From NCBI RefSeq assembly GCF_010015585.1, contig NW_022985084.1:299345-363344 (forward strand): a stretch of 64,000 nucleotides of DNA. Direction: 5' to 3'. The translations under genes were made by a program, and so were the position numbers. The stretch is from Eremomyces bilateralis CBS 781.70 (Eukaryota; Ascomycota; Dothideomycetes; Eremomycetales; Eremomycetaceae). Below the pieces are notes generated by a model. That model made no database searches. It had not been told where the DNA came from and worked only from the letters and a program-made list of their open reading frames with translations. Position 1 is the stretch's first letter. Each line of letters begins with the position of its first letter. Of the stretch, positions 22,198 to 35,010 are shown piece after piece.

Positions 22198-22807
22198 CCG
22201 AAAGCCTCGACGACGGTTTGGATACGAGACTTACGGGCACATGACTCGAGATGTTCATATGGCATGAGATGGAGCATCTGTACATAGATGATCAAAAGGG
22301 TAAAGCACTGTGTATAAACAATGGTGATCACGACTCATTATATTGTCAAACCAGAGGACCTTCGGAATCCACACGTGAAAAAGCCGGAATCGAAACCGTT
22401 GCATTTTGTCTATTTATTTTTATTCTCGCCTAAGACATCGACAGCTACATGAGTCACCGAAGTATACAAGCCAAACAACTCCGTTATGATCTTCTAGCCA
22501 ATTCCCTCGTACGAATCATACCCTCAAAGCTCGTGCGACTCGTATTGAGGCCGTTACCCGTCCCTTACCCGCATCAGAGGCTACAGCAGCAATCAGATTC
22601 ATCGACACATTCCAAGCTAACAGCACAACTTGTTGCATTTCTCTTCTGCAAATCTAAAACATTCAACATTCATACGTTAGCACAAACGCCCACAATCAAT
22701 CTTTGCGACGACCTTCGATCGAGATGGATGGTAGGAAGGATGCGACGGGCTGGACGTCCGGGTAGTGCTAGGCGGAGGCTAGCGGGGGCTCAATCGGGCG
22801 GGCGGGA
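22198..22807. other. Convergent intergenic region
   Basis: About 600 bp between the 3' ends of the AT-hook gene and the pyruvate kinase gene. No gene is supported. Confidence 0.45.
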
Positions 22808-24703
22808 TTAGTCGGTTTGCAACCCTAGATCTTTCGTCGCCACGACGATGCGTAGCGTGTTGGTGTGGCCCATGCCGCCGCGCCAGCCCTGGACACAGAC
22901 GACGGGGTCGCCTTCCTTGAGGACGCCGAGATTGATGGCGTTTTGGATGCCCCATTTCAGTCGCGCGTCGACGTCCTCTTGCCACGGGACTGTCTTGAAG
23001 TCGGGCTTGGGTTGGGGGAAGTAGAAGGGGTAGACCCCGCGGTAGAGATGCGAGTACTGTTCCGTGTTAGTGACGAGAAACGAGGGTGGAATCTAGGGGA
23101 TGCTTACTCGAGCTGCGCGCTCATTTCGGGTGACCATGATGATCGGGCAGACAGGTCGGTATTTGGAGACGAGACGAGCAGTGTTTCCGCTAGCTTTCGT
23201 GAGCAATCAATGTTAGAGTACGGGGAGCACATGGAATTACCTCGTAGACAAGACAAGAATGGCTCCTGCAACCTGTTCCAGACTCGCACTGACGGCGGCC
23301 ATCGCGCAGGTTTCCGTGGTGGGAATCGGGACCGGGGTGACGCGTCGGAACTCGTCGAATGCGCTGACGTACGGGATGGCCACTTCGGCCAGCAGGCAGG
23401 TCTCGTGCATGATGGACACGGCCTCTTTGGGGTAATTGCCCTTGGCCGTCTCCCCCGACAACATGACGCAATCCGCTCCGTCGAGAACAGCGTTGCCCAC
23501 ATCGGACACTTCGGCACGGGTGGGACGAGGGTTATAGGTCATGCTCTCCAGCATCTGCGTGGCGCAAATGACGGGCTTGCCAGCAAGATTGCACTTGGTG
23601 ATCATCATCTTCTGGGCAATGAACACCTGTGCAGGAGGGATCTCGATGCCAAGGTCACCACGCGCAACCATGACACCGTCGGTCTCCTTCAGGATCTCGT
23701 TGAAGTTGTTCACACCTTGCTGATTCTCGATCTTGGAGATGATCTGGATGTCCTTTCCTTCTTCACCGAGAACTTCGCGAATGGCCAGGACATCGGATGC
23801 CGAGCGAATGAAGGATGCAAAGACCATGTCGACTCCGTTCTCGACACCGAATCGGAGATCCTTCTTATCTTTCTCGGATAGAGGGGGGAGATCGACATCA
23901 GTCTTGGGAAGGTTGACACCCTTGCGCGACGAAATTTTGCCATTGTTCATGCAGCGGCACCGAAGGGTCTTATCGTCCACAATCTCGAGGACTTCAAAGG
24001 AGAGGACACCGTCGTCGACGTAAATGGTTCGACCCTTTTCGATGACCTTGGTGATGTTCTTGTAGTCAACATACCTTGGCGTCTCAATCAGCAGGAGCAT
24101 ATTGAGTTACGGACATCGACCACTTACATGACCTTGTTGTCGCTCTCGGTAGCGTATTGATCGTCCGTGCTCAAGAGGATCTCGTCATCGATGCTAATGG
24201 GGAAGTCCTCGTCGCCTTTCGTGTTTCCAGTACGGATCTCTGGTCCTTTCTGATCGGACGTCAGCATATGCATCGCAGTACCCTCACGGTAGCTCGTACC
24301 GTGTCCAGAGCGATGGCAACCGGACGACCGTCCATTTGGCGCTCGGCCTCTTTGGCATGGTCAATGACAGACTTATGGTACTGTGTACGTGGTTCGTTAG
24401 CCATGTTTATGACATCGCACGGAATCCTCGTTTCTCACCTCGTATGAGCCGTGGGAAAAGTTCATTCGGACAACATTCAGCCCTGCCTTTCGAAGCATGT
24501 TGATCTTCTCCACGGAGTTTGTCTTGGGACCTATCCGGGCATCAGCTCACCCCTCCATGAGGACGGAACATGTTCTTCTCACCGATGGTGCAGATAATCG
24601 AGGTACGCCGGTAGTTCTTGGGGGGTTGGTATTCGGTGTTGAGCTGAGACAGCCACTCGACACGAGTGCGTCCAGCATTCATATGGTCCAATGCGTTGGC
24701 CAT
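22808..24703 (-). CDS. pkiA: Pyruvate kinase
   Basis: Seven exons on the minus strand (24703-24583, 24530-24439, 24380-24300, 24249-24128, 24074-23241, 23189-23108, 23056-22808) give 526 residues, the usual fungal length. Recognisable blocks: [46 protein letters not shown], the catalytic-loop [14 protein letters not shown], the signature [44 protein letters not shown] and the C-terminal [13 protein letters not shown]. The enzyme makes pyruvate and ATP from phosphoenolpyruvate in the cytosol. The start [11 protein letters not shown] aligns with the N-terminus of Aspergillus PkiA. Many introns crowded in the 5' half is the pattern I recall for Aspergillus pkiA. Confidence 0.97.
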
Positions 24704-25783
24704 GCTGATGAGGTGACTATCAAATTTCCCTTGCCGTAGTCAGTATCCTGTTTAGATGTTGATTCTTGGTCGAACGAAGAGCGAACCAATTGAGGAAAAC
24801 AAGATCGAAAACTGAGCAAGCAAAAGAGGACGATGGGACAAGAGCAGAGAAGAAATCTTCTAAGCCAGATAGGCGGTAGTAATAGAGGGGGAAATGGTGG
24901 TCTCAACTCTCAACAGAAAGCACTAGATCGAAGCTCTAGTGTATGAGGGAGAAAAAAAAGAGCTTGCTTACAGTTGTGGGATATGACGTGGGGAAATCAA
25001 TTCTCAGGACGACAGGATGCTGACGGCAGCAGAAGCGAAGAGGAGAAAAGTTGTCAGAAAAACAGTCTGGGAGATGCGTGGGATGAGGGCGAAGAAGAAG
25101 CAAAAGTTGTTGAACGATCTTGTGGTGATTATTTGGTGATGATTCGTGTTGCTGTGGTGGTTGTGTAATGGCTGCTGTAGTAGATGTGTGATGCAAGTCA
25201 TGCAATTATCAGCCAGTTGGGCAAGGAAGCGACGTGGGAGTGACAGGGATGTGGTAGGGATTCAACAAGGGGCCCCCGGTCAGTTGGTACAAGATCCGCG
25301 CTCTAGAAACCTTATTGCCTGAAAATTGCCTGGAAATTGCCAATCCCTGGTGTTGGGCGGACAGTTGGGCCTAGAGCGGACCCAAGCGGGATGCTTGGAC
25401 TTGGTAGTGGTCAAAGCTTCAATATCATTTATCCAAATTCCAACTCCAGTATCAATTTATCCACAGTCCACGTGTTCGTCACCTGATAAGATTCCCAGCC
25501 TAACCAGAAATAGAAGGGTTGTTCGGGGCCTTGGACCCTGGTGCTAAATCTCGGAACAATAGAATTTCCAGGCTGCCTTTTGAAGTTTTGATCCATTTCA
25601 CGTGATCCGTCTCGTGTTGCTTCTTGCACATGTTTGTGTTGTCCCCTCAATCAGCCTGGAGACGTCCGTGGTCATATCGTGACACTCATATCGCCGCCAA
25701 CTGATCAACTGCCCCAACTCCTTAAATTGAATCTCCTCGGTTTGGATCCATTGCAGACCTCTACCGGACTCCCTCTATCAATC
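24704..25783. other. Divergent promoter and leader region of pkiA and the DUF1748 gene
   Basis: The pkiA side (24704-25200) is pyrimidine-rich on the coding strand, as in strongly expressed fungal genes, and holds a probable leader intron. No protein gene is seen in the remainder. Confidence 0.5.
24748..24971 (-). other. Probable 5' UTR intron of pkiA
   Basis: On the minus strand a strong donor, GTAAGC (24971 downward), is paired with an acceptor AAACAG ending at 24748, 45 bases before the start codon, with a CATCTAAAC branch-like site just upstream. Splicing would shorten the leader without changing the protein. The call rests on splice signals only. Confidence 0.4.
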
Positions 25784-26221
25784 ATGGTGGTGCGTGTAGC
25801 CCTCTTTCCTGCCCAAGACCACCCCGCTGACCCATTCACCCCAGCTCGGACGAATCACCCACATCGCTTTCGATGCCGTATTAGGTGCGTAAACCTTTGC
25901 CGCTATGCTTCTTCCCATAGACAGCACTAATCCTTCGTTCACAGTCTCGGCCTTTCTTGCCGGAGTCAAGCGCTCGACCGGCCTTTCGTATGTTGATCGT
26001 TGCCAAGAACCCCTTCGGAATCATATGAGTCCTCACGTTTGATGATGGCTAATGCGTACCCATCTGTGGGATTCTCTAGCCCTAGTTTCCGATCCGAACA
26101 CGTCTCGCAAAACACCGAAGTCCGAAAATGGCTCGATACCTATCTCTGGGTCGGCGAGGTCGTCATGGACCAGAGCGTCGCATTCATGAGCACGAGCAGT
26201 TATTTCGAGCGGAAACGATAG
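25784..26221 (+). CDS. DUF1748 mini-protein (yeast Min8/YPR010C-A-like)
   Basis: Four exons (25784-25789, 25845-25884, 25945-25987, 26080-26221) give 76 residues: MVLGRITHIAFDAVL, then VSAFLAGVKRSTGLS, then TEVRKWLDTYLWVGEVVMDQ and a final SSYFERKR. This is the full DUF1748 pattern, a fungus-wide small protein with one weakly hydrophobic N-terminal helix. The yeast member is mitochondrial and has been linked to respiratory-chain biogenesis; I state that from memory. The first coding exon is only six bases (ATG GTG). The last exon uses the acceptor CTCTAG at 26079, which gives the expected SPSF; a second AG five bases on would also be in use range but gives a poorer match. Confidence 0.9.
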
Positions 26222-27064
26222 TCTGCGATGCAACGTCATCACTGGGCTTCGATCCTGGTTTACCATGACGAGCGTATTGACCTTGGATCGTGCGCACATG
26301 TTCCTGTGTCGTTGTCTATACCTCCTGGCGTTAGGAATTGGTGGGTCGGACTATGTCTGAGGATTGGGATGCGTTGCAGCTATTGTCAATGACATCGGGC
26401 GTCTGGATCATGTCTCCCAACCTGGTTTGTGGTGGATTTATACTCTCTTCTCTGTGGAGAACATGGAGAACGACTGTTATTTGAGAATACAATTGCAGGA
26501 GACCGCCAGACTCAGGCAATCCACTGAATGCAAATCAAAAGAGGTGTTTCATCAGTTAAGGATTTCTGCAGCACATTACCATATCCAGATTTGATTTGGT
26601 TTGGAGTCACGAGTCTCTCCTAAAGTGTATCATTCACCGATCTGATCACGTGTGGTTCTAGAGCAGGTCACGTGGCAACGACATCTCTCCATATACAGCA
26701 ACAGCATCGCGAGTTTGTCGGTCAACTAGGTATTAATAACCTCCTTTAACCGGAATAAAAGCATCAAGTCCATATGAATTCGACCGCTATGATGGCTCCT
26801 AAGTCTGCGCACCGCTTTAGATGATTATTCGTATCGGACGGGTGGAAGAATGTGCACTACTCGATGGTATGTAGGTCATGGAGGATCAGAACAATAGTAA
26901 GGAGAACAATATCAACATCAACAACATGTGGGCTCTTTGCTGTTTCCGGTTGCATGTCATTGCTTTCTTACAATGTTTTCATTCGTTCTCACCATGGAGG
27001 GTCTTCTTCCTTTATATGGAATCTTTCTTTCCTACACTAGCGATCGTGGAATAACTCGCACTCA
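26222..27064. other. Intergenic, no gene seen
   Basis: About 840 bp upstream of the ABC transporter gene. Frames of 60-76 codons occur but have no coding character. Confidence 0.45.
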
Positions 27065-30000
27065 ATGTCATCGGATCAGCATCACCATGGCCCAGAATCG
27101 GCTGCTGAAAAGGGCCTTCGATCGGGTTCTCGGCCGGCTACCAAACGAAGAACTTTCCGTCCCCGACGAAGAGAAAGCCTTGCTCATTCAGAACCAGATC
27201 GACACTCCCAAGCAACCGAAGATATTAAACAAGGAACACAAAAGGCCTCATGGAAGGCATTATTCGCCTTCACTACACGACGACATCTGGGACCTCTCTC
27301 TATTGCATCATTCTTCAGCATCGTCGCTGGTTTTTCAACTCCTGCACAGGCATTTTTGCTCGGCAAGTTAATCAATTCGTTTGTGGAATTTCAGACTGCG
27401 TCCATCACCAGCGATTTCTTTCTAAGCGAGATCCAAAAGTATTGTATTTATTTCGCAATCCTCGGCACCCTCAGGTGGTTTACTGCCGGAGGGATGTTGA
27501 TGACCTGGATGTTCTTTGGCGAGTTACAAGCCCGGAGCGCTCGAGAGCGAGCCTTCCATGGCATAATGAGGAAAGATATTGAGTGGTTTGATCTCCGGCA
27601 GCATGGGATTTCCGCGTTCTGTACCCGCATGCAAACGTAAGTCGAGTTCGAGTTCTACTGACGCTCCTGCTAAGATTTCAAAGGGGAATATCCGAGCTTC
27701 GAACCGCCACATCCTCTCCGTTCGGTTACTGTACCCAGCATATCTCCACTTGCTTATCGTCTCTGGGGTTGGCCCTGTTCTACTCATGGAAGCTCACACT
27801 TGTCACCCTAGCGACTTGGCCACTGGCCGTCGGTGCGTTGTTCTTCTGCTCGTCTCGAATCTCGCCAAATGTCGAGAGACAAGCGCAGAAACTCTCAGAA
27901 GCAGCAAAGATCACCAACACGGCATTCTCCTGCATCGAGACAGTGAAGTGCTTTAACGCTCACGATTCCGAGCTCTTCAAATACTCCGGAAGCATCTCCG
28001 AGGCGGCGAACTTTTACTTTCGACAGGCGAACTGGACGGGAGCTCAAGCGTCGGCCATGCGGCTTGCGACGTTGGCGATGTTTGTGCAAGGCTTCTGGTA
28101 CGGTAACACGCTGATCGCGGCAGGCGAAATGGATGCTGGCGATGTGGTGACTACTTTCTGGTGCGCCATCATGTCGACTCAGGCGCTGATGCACATTATG
28201 CCGATCATGATAATGTTTGAAAAGGGAAAGGTGGCGGCCGTACGCCTCTGCCTGGCCTTGGATCAAACATTCATCCGTGGTCGCCGGATGGAGCGCGGCG
28301 GGGACGTGAGGCTGGAGAGGTGCGTTGGAGACATTGAATTCAAAAAGGTACGACTTCCAGCGGACCATCCCTTTCGATGTCTAACGGTTCACAGGTCGCG
28401 TTTGCCTACCCAACACGTCCCGAGCAGATGGCCTTACGGGATGCATCCCTCTTCTTCCCCGCGGGCGAGATGACTTTCGTCATTGGGAAGAGCGGCTCGG
28501 GAAAGAGCACGCTTGGACAGCTCCTCGCAGGTTTCTACTATCCTTCGAAAGGGGATATCTTGCTTGATGGTCACGGTTTTGAGACCCTGGACATGAACGG
28601 CGTTCGCGAGAATATCACCCTGGTGCAGCAGGAATCCATTCTGTTTTCTGGGACGATACGCGAAAACATTGCGCTCGGTTCGCGGAGCTTTCCAACCGTC
28701 GACGATGGAGAAGTGCAGGATGCCGTAGCATTTTCGTTGCTCGACGGTACGATTCGAGACATGGCAAAGGGCCTCGAAACCCCCGTTGGACTGAAGGGCA
28801 ACACTCTGAGCGGTGGCCAGCGTCAACGAATGGCCATCGCCCGAGCGCGACTGCGCGATACCCCGATCCTCATCCTGGATGAGTCGACTAGCGCATTGGA
28901 TTACATCAATCGTTCCTTGATTATGGACAGCATTCGGAAATGGCGCCGAGGCAAAACAACGATTGTGATCACGCACGACATATCGCAAATCCTCCCGGAA
29001 GATTATGTCTATGTCATGAAGAGTGGCGAAGTTGTCCAAGAGGGTTTCCGAAAGTCCCTGTCCGATCAGCGCGAGACGCATTTCCAAGAATTTCTGCAGC
29101 CGGAGCCAGAACCAGCCGATGTCTTTGTCCACACGACGGAAACCGGGAGCGCTCTCAGTGGCGAGATCGATCTGTACTACGACGAAGACGGCGCAGAACA
29201 GAGCATGGTACCCAGCTTTTTTACCGGACGGTTCGGCAATTCCCCCAATCGAGACTCCATGCGCCTTCCTCCGATTGTGTCACCATTCTGGAAACTGATG
29301 CCACCGATAAACCAATCCGAACCTGGATCGCACACGTCGGCGTTCGCTCTCCCGGAGAGAGCCTCGGTGTTCTTTGGTGCCATAGATCGGCCCGAAATTC
29401 TCGACCAGTTTCTGGAGCGGACCGAAAACGTTGCCGCAAATGGCAGAAAGAATTCAGTGGCCCTGGGGATTCTTGGGTCTCCACGCCAGGGAGCGAAGAT
29501 GGAGCCAGAGAAGCGCAAGGTGAAGGAAACACCGAAAAAGCTGTCGCACATCTTGAAAACGGTATGGCCTCGATTGCCATGGCACGGTCGAGTCAGTCTT
29601 GTCCTCGCGGTGGTGGCGACAGTAACGTATTCCGCCGCCACGCCGGTCTTCGCTTTTGTCTTCTCCAAGCTCCTGGCGACGTATTTTGACCCGTCGAACC
29701 TGCAGGCGCAAGCTCGGACATATTCCCTCTCGATCATCGGGATCGCCGTGGGCGATGTCATCGCCTTGTTTTGCATGTACTCGCAGTTTCATCGAGTCGG
29801 TCAACTTTGGGTCAACCAGATCCGAATCGATGCAATGAAGCGGATCCTTGCGCAGCCTCGAGACTTCTTCGACCAGGAAGAATACAGCGTCTCGAAGCTC
29901 ACGGAGTGCCTGGACAATCGAGCAGAGGAAATGCAGTACATTATCTCCCGATTCGTCGGAAACATCCTCGTGGTGACCGTCATGATGAGCATCGCCGTCG

Positions 30001-31385
30001 TTTGGAGCATGACCACGAACTGGAAGCTGACCCTCGTCGCGGTTGCGACCGCGCCGATCATCTACGGAGTCTCGTCAAAGTTTACCAAAATGAATGGATT
30101 TCATGACCGGAAATGTAACGATGCCTCGGAATGGGCGGCCAGCATTTTTCTCGAGACCTTTTCGAATATCAAGACGATCCGATCGCTCACCATTGAGGGC
30201 CATTTTGAGGACAAATACATCCGGGAAACCAAACGCATATTCAGGAAGGGTGTGTTTCGAGCGATATCTGGCGGCTGCTTTTTTGGCCTGTCGGAATCCA
30301 GTTTCATCTACGTCACCGCGCTGATTTTCCACTACTCGGGCGTCTTGGTCAATTCTCAAGGTGCCCCAGTGGCGGGGATTCTGCAAGTCATCACGTTGCT
30401 CCTCTTCAGCTTGACCAACATCCAGATGATCATCGCTTTCATCCCGCAGCTGAGTGAAGCCAGGGATGCTGCCACGCGCTTGTTGAAGTTGAGCGAGCTT
30501 CCCACCACCTCCCACGAAGACGAAGGCAGTACGCGAATCTCCTCGATTGGTGACATCCACTTCTCCCGACTCAACTTCCGATACCCATCGCAACCTTCTC
30601 AACCCATTCTTCAAGACCTCTCCCTAGTATTGCCGTCAGGCACCTGCACCGCGCTTGTCGGAGCATCAGGGTCGGGAAAGTCGACGGTGGCTTCATTGCT
30701 TGTGAAATTGTACACCACCCATACGGCGGCTTCATCATCCGGCAACATCACCCTCTCCGGCCGGGACATATTCCGCTTGCACACTCCGACCTTGCGGAAT
30801 CTCATCACCATCGTTCCCCAAACCCCGGTTCTTTTCCCCGTGTCCCTCGCTGACAATATTGCTTATGGTATCCATCCCACCTCACACTTGGCCTCTCTCG
30901 CTAGCATCCGTGAAGCGGCCGAAGCGGCAGGGATACACGAATTTATATCCAGTTTACCCCAAGGCTATGACACGCTCGTGGGCGATGGTGGCATGGGACT
31001 ATCCGGCGGGCAGGCACAACGCGTTGCCATTGCCCGCGCCATCGCCCGACATCCGCGGGTGTTGGTCCTCGACGAAGCGACCGCATCACTAGATATGGAG
31101 AGCGCCGGAATCATACGAGACACGGTGAAAAGATTGATCGGCGAGGGACCGGGAAGCGCAAGACGATCGTCGAATGGGTGGAGGACGGCCACGAGCGGGA
31201 GGAGCGGTGGCAGGGATGAAGAGATGACAGTGCTGATCATCACGCATGCGAGGGAGATGATGAGCGTGGCGGATCAGATTGTCATGCTGGAGAAGGGACA
31301 GGTGGTAGAAGAAGGGGGGTTCGAGGAGTTGAAGGCGAGGAATGGTTGGTTTGCGAAGCTGTTGCAAGGAGAACGTGGAGAGTGA
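27065..31385 (+). CDS. ste6: Full-size ABCB transporter, Ste6-like
   Basis: Three exons (27065-27636, 27684-28347, 28395-31385) give 1408 residues arranged TMD1-NBD1-TMD2-NBD2. NBD1 has Walker A GKSGSGKST, Q-loop TLVQQES, signature LSGGQRQRMAIARARL and Walker B ILILDEST with an H-loop VITHD. A ~160-residue linker follows. NBD2 has GASGSGKST, LSGGQAQRVAIARAIA, VLVLDEAT and LIITHAR. In TMD1 the segment ELRTATSSPFG matches the Ste6 and pheromone-exporter branch of fungal full-size ABCB proteins, which export a-factor lipopeptide at the plasma membrane; Aspergillus relatives (AtrD) have also been linked to drug or metabolite efflux. Both introns are 47 bp. Both ATP sites appear complete. No pheromone-precursor gene was recognised nearby. 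Confidence 0.88.
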
Positions 31386-31768
31386 GCGGATCCGGCAAAG
31401 GAGGCTGCTGCACACGGGGTTGACGCGAGGCTCACAAGGTTACAATCGATTAAATACAGCTTTCTTAGGACCAATTTCGGGGTAGAAACATACTCTCTAC
31501 ATAGTTCTCACAGCGTACCCCATTAAGACCGAATTAATAGGTGTATTAATTACGTGCAGACTGTAACGTCATGGCACCGATTTGTATGCGGCTAGGTAAT
31601 CACGTGGAGATAAAGTTTGTTGTCTGGGCAACAGGCAACAACGTCAACACCTCAACTGACCAACATCAGACGACCTCATAAACGCATTCAACTCTACACC
31701 ATATCTTCTACCACGAAAGAAACCTCTTCAAATCCGATATAAGTGACGATCGAGTATCCAATTCCAGT
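31386..31768. other. Intergenic between tandem genes
   Basis: The 3' UTR of the ABC transporter gene and the promoter of the BRCT gene. No gene is seen. Confidence 0.5.
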
Positions 31769-34618
31769 ATGGCGCCTGTAACGCGCGCACGAGCTGCGAA
31801 GACGAAGCCACCCGCCTCACCGAAGAGGTCCAAATCTCCCAAGAAGCCGACGTTGAAAGCTCCACCAAAGCGTGCCAGAAAACCTACAGCTGCTCCACCG
31901 CCGGAGACTAAAGTGGAGGAAGACAAGCCCGTTCCGGCTGCGCCCAAAGCGACCGCATCTACGAGGGCTTCTCGAACAAAAGCAGCCGCGATTGGCAAAC
32001 CAACCACGGGATCGCGGGCAAGAGCAGCTCCCAAGACCACCACAACCACATCTACGTCCTCTCGGACCACGAGAAAGCGACCTGCGAAGGATGAAGATGA
32101 CCCTGTATGCTGCTCCAGTCAATATTGTCCTACATCATTTATTCTAACCCAGCATCCCAACTTTAGCCCAAAGCATCAGCACCACCACGAAAGCGAACAA
32201 GAAGCGCTGCCAAAGCCAAGCCCGACCAGGTTCCTGAGCCGACGCCTGCTCCCGTGCCAGAACCTGAGCCTGAATTTGAAGCAGAGGTTTCCGCTGAAGC
32301 CATCCCGACCGAGACGGGGGTGGGATCCGAGGCTCACAACGAGGATACGGAGGCCGCACCAATTGAGGGCCAGGGCAACACAACCACGGAAACCACCATG
32401 ACAGTATCAACGCCGGCATCTCCATCGAAAGTCTCTCGTATCCCAAGACCCTCTCCACAGACCACTCCACAAAGCACGTCAAGGAAAGCAAGTGCGCCAC
32501 ACTTTAGCCCGCAGCTGTTTACCCACAGCATTGGGAGATCAAAAACGGCGCATTCAACGAAGAATGGCCTGAAGGAGTCGCTCCTCGGTGTGTCTCCGAG
32601 GAAGCTCAAACTTCCTTCGGTTACGAAATCAGGGACCAATATCCCAGCCCCAGCCTCCCCGAGCAAGGAGCATGTACAAGAGCTGACCCCCAAGGTCGTC
32701 GGAGCAGGGACGGATCCCTTCTGCCTTAACACGCCCGTTGCCAGTGGATTTAAGACTGCGCCGGTTGAAGGGATTGAGCAGTCTCCAGCACCAGATGCCA
32801 ACCTTGATGGCGATGATGGATACCTGCCAGAAATCGTGGAGTCCCAGTTCGAGGCGGCACTTGCCGCGCTTGAAGAGCCGGCTCCATCTATACCACTATC
32901 CACACCGGCAGTAGCTTCTCCAGAACGGCACATGGAAATCCACGTCGATGAGCCGGCGAGTCATTATCCTAACGAAACAGAGCACACCGTCATCCAATCC
33001 CCAATGACGCCGACTCGCCCACCACAGACACCAAGGACGGCAAAGTCGCATTGTGAAGGATTCGGCGCAGCCATCAAACAACCTGTCTTTGCAGACACGC
33101 CAAATGAGCCTCTCGTCCGAACAACGTCCATCTTCTCCTCCACCAAGTCCTTTGGTTCGGCGCGACGACCACCAGCAAAAGAGAAATTCCTTCAGTCGGC
33201 GCCTAGGCGATCATGCCTCACCGTACCCCCCAAGTTCCGACAAATGGCCGCTCGAATCCCTGATCGTCTATCCAGCTTGAATACCTCGCCGACAAAAGCG
33301 GGTGTTCAGAAGCAATCCGGTGTCCGGGCATCGCCTGGGAAACTGAGCGCAAGTTACAGTGCGGTCTCATCACCTACCAAATCACCAAAGAGGTCTCCGC
33401 TCAAAGAGATTACGGAGGAACTAGGGACCATGGCCTTTGATCAGAACCTTTGCATGCCGAGAGATGCTTCGTTGGAACCGATTTCTCGCCCCGTCTTTGT
33501 CGACCATGAAGAGACTGAGACTCCCGATGCAACCATTACGCTAGAAGAGTTCATCAACACACCGTTTCTTCAGCGGACCCCTACCGCCAAGGCAGAGTCA
33601 GCAGTAGAGTCAGCGGTGTCCTTCGCTCCTCTGGGCAAAGTACCGGAATTGAACAAGCCCATCTGTTCGCCGACGAAATCATCCATCCGATCACCGGAGC
33701 GGCGGTTGTCGCCCAAAAAGTCGGTCACATTCCAGGAAGAGAAGAGTCCATTGAGCAGCCCGAATTCATCGCTCCTGGAGGGCGTTATTGCCTTTGTTGA
33801 CGTGAACACCAACGATGGAGCCGATGCGACGCACCTATTCAAGCCGTTGCTTGAAGAGATGGGCGCAGTCTGCGTCCCGCAGTGGACAAGTAATTCCATG
33901 AGCATAACACATGTCATCTTCAAAGACGGGGATAGTATGACGCTTGAGAAGGTCGTTGCCAGTAATGATGCAGTTCTTGCCGTGAACATTGCGTGGCCAA
34001 TTGAGTAGGCATTCCATCCAGGATCATTTGACAGCATTCACTAACATTCCCAGCTGTGAACGCTTCAACAAGCGGCTTGATGAGCAATCATACCTCATCA
34101 ACCTATCCCATATCCCGGGGAGCCCACGGCCGCTGCACAGCCGAAGCCCGAACGCAAGTCCCGTACACGACGCTAAAACTCCGGCTTGCCCAACGCCCGT
34201 CCACTTCAAATCCACACCGTCACGGCCCAGAACGCCCAGACCGGGGTACTCATCCTCACGCTTTGCCATCAAAACCCCGGCATGGCTTGCTGGGAGCATC
34301 AACAAGCATGCGAGCACACCCAATCTCCGGCTCTGCTCGCCTGAAAACAAGGAGAACGAAGAAAACCTCGCCAATTTTCCATGCGGCGAGAGTGAAGGGG
34401 GTTATTCACCGACGACCCCGTACTTCCTGAAGCCGAGCAACCTGGTGCAGCAGACATGTCCACCCAAGCAACACGGACAATCCATGTTTTTGGTGGACGA
34501 TGCGCAGACGTCGTTTAAGCAGCGGCTGATGTTGGCGAAACGCAGGAGTCTGGAGTTTGCACCGAAAGTGCCCAGCCCATTGAGGGCCATGAGACAGAAT
34601 CCGAAGTTCGGGTACTAA
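31769..34618 (+). CDS. BRCT-domain nuclear protein
   Basis: Three exons (31769-32104, 32167-34004, 34054-34618) give 912 residues. The N-terminal ~110 residues are Ala/Lys/Thr/Pro-rich and basic, with KRSKSPKKP and RTTRKRP likely acting as nuclear localisation signals. Many SP/TP and SPTK-type sites follow. Near residues 615-710 is a single BRCT domain: GVIAFVDVNTNDG, LFKPLLEEMGAVCV, ITHVIFKDGD, and, across the second intron, NIAWPIDCERFNKRLDEQSY with the conserved Trp. The C-terminal region is again Ser/Pro-rich and ends in FKQRLMLAKRRSLEF. It resembles the fungal group annotated as BRCT or microcephalin-like. A role in the DNA damage response or chromosome structure is inferred. The BRCT fold is complete only when the 49-bp intron 34005-34053 is removed. 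Confidence 0.82.
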
Positions 34619-35010
34619 TTCTCCGCTTAACGACATTGCAAAGCTTATCTTGAGTTGGAATTCACAATCAGATTGTATAGCTTCGTCTCTTCGTTTGCTG
34701 AGGTTTAAATTGATACCACGCATGGCTAGCGGGAGTTTCTTCTGGGGTTGGAAGGTAGCATGCTGGATTGGACTGGAACGATAAGGATCGTTGCTCCGTT
34801 ATTGCTTTTGTAACCTTAGCTGGAAATATCATCAGCCTGAACAAGACAACCCCCGGTGGCTGGATGCTGCATACAGTGTCCTGCCGATATTATGATCGCA
34901 TCTGAACCCTTCCCACAACGCCGTCTAACGACTCATCGCATAAAACCTCCTGGTCTCATATATGGCCACTTCTGACAATGTGTACGGTCGGAGGGGGTTT
35001 CGAGGGGTCG
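34619..35010. other. Convergent intergenic region
   Basis: Between the BRCT gene and the HYPK-like gene. No gene is seen. Confidence 0.5.

Noticed and set aside
21149-22285. 378-codon open frame on - across the AT-hook gene
   Set aside because: Produced by the tandem repeats of the sense gene; VLLDAVLLD-type repeats mirror the Ser/Lys/Thr array.
22865-23881. 338-codon open frame on + across the pyruvate kinase gene
   Set aside because: It is antisense to clear pyruvate kinase exons and arises from strong third-position codon bias; its composition (His, Asp, Gly) is typical of such shadows.
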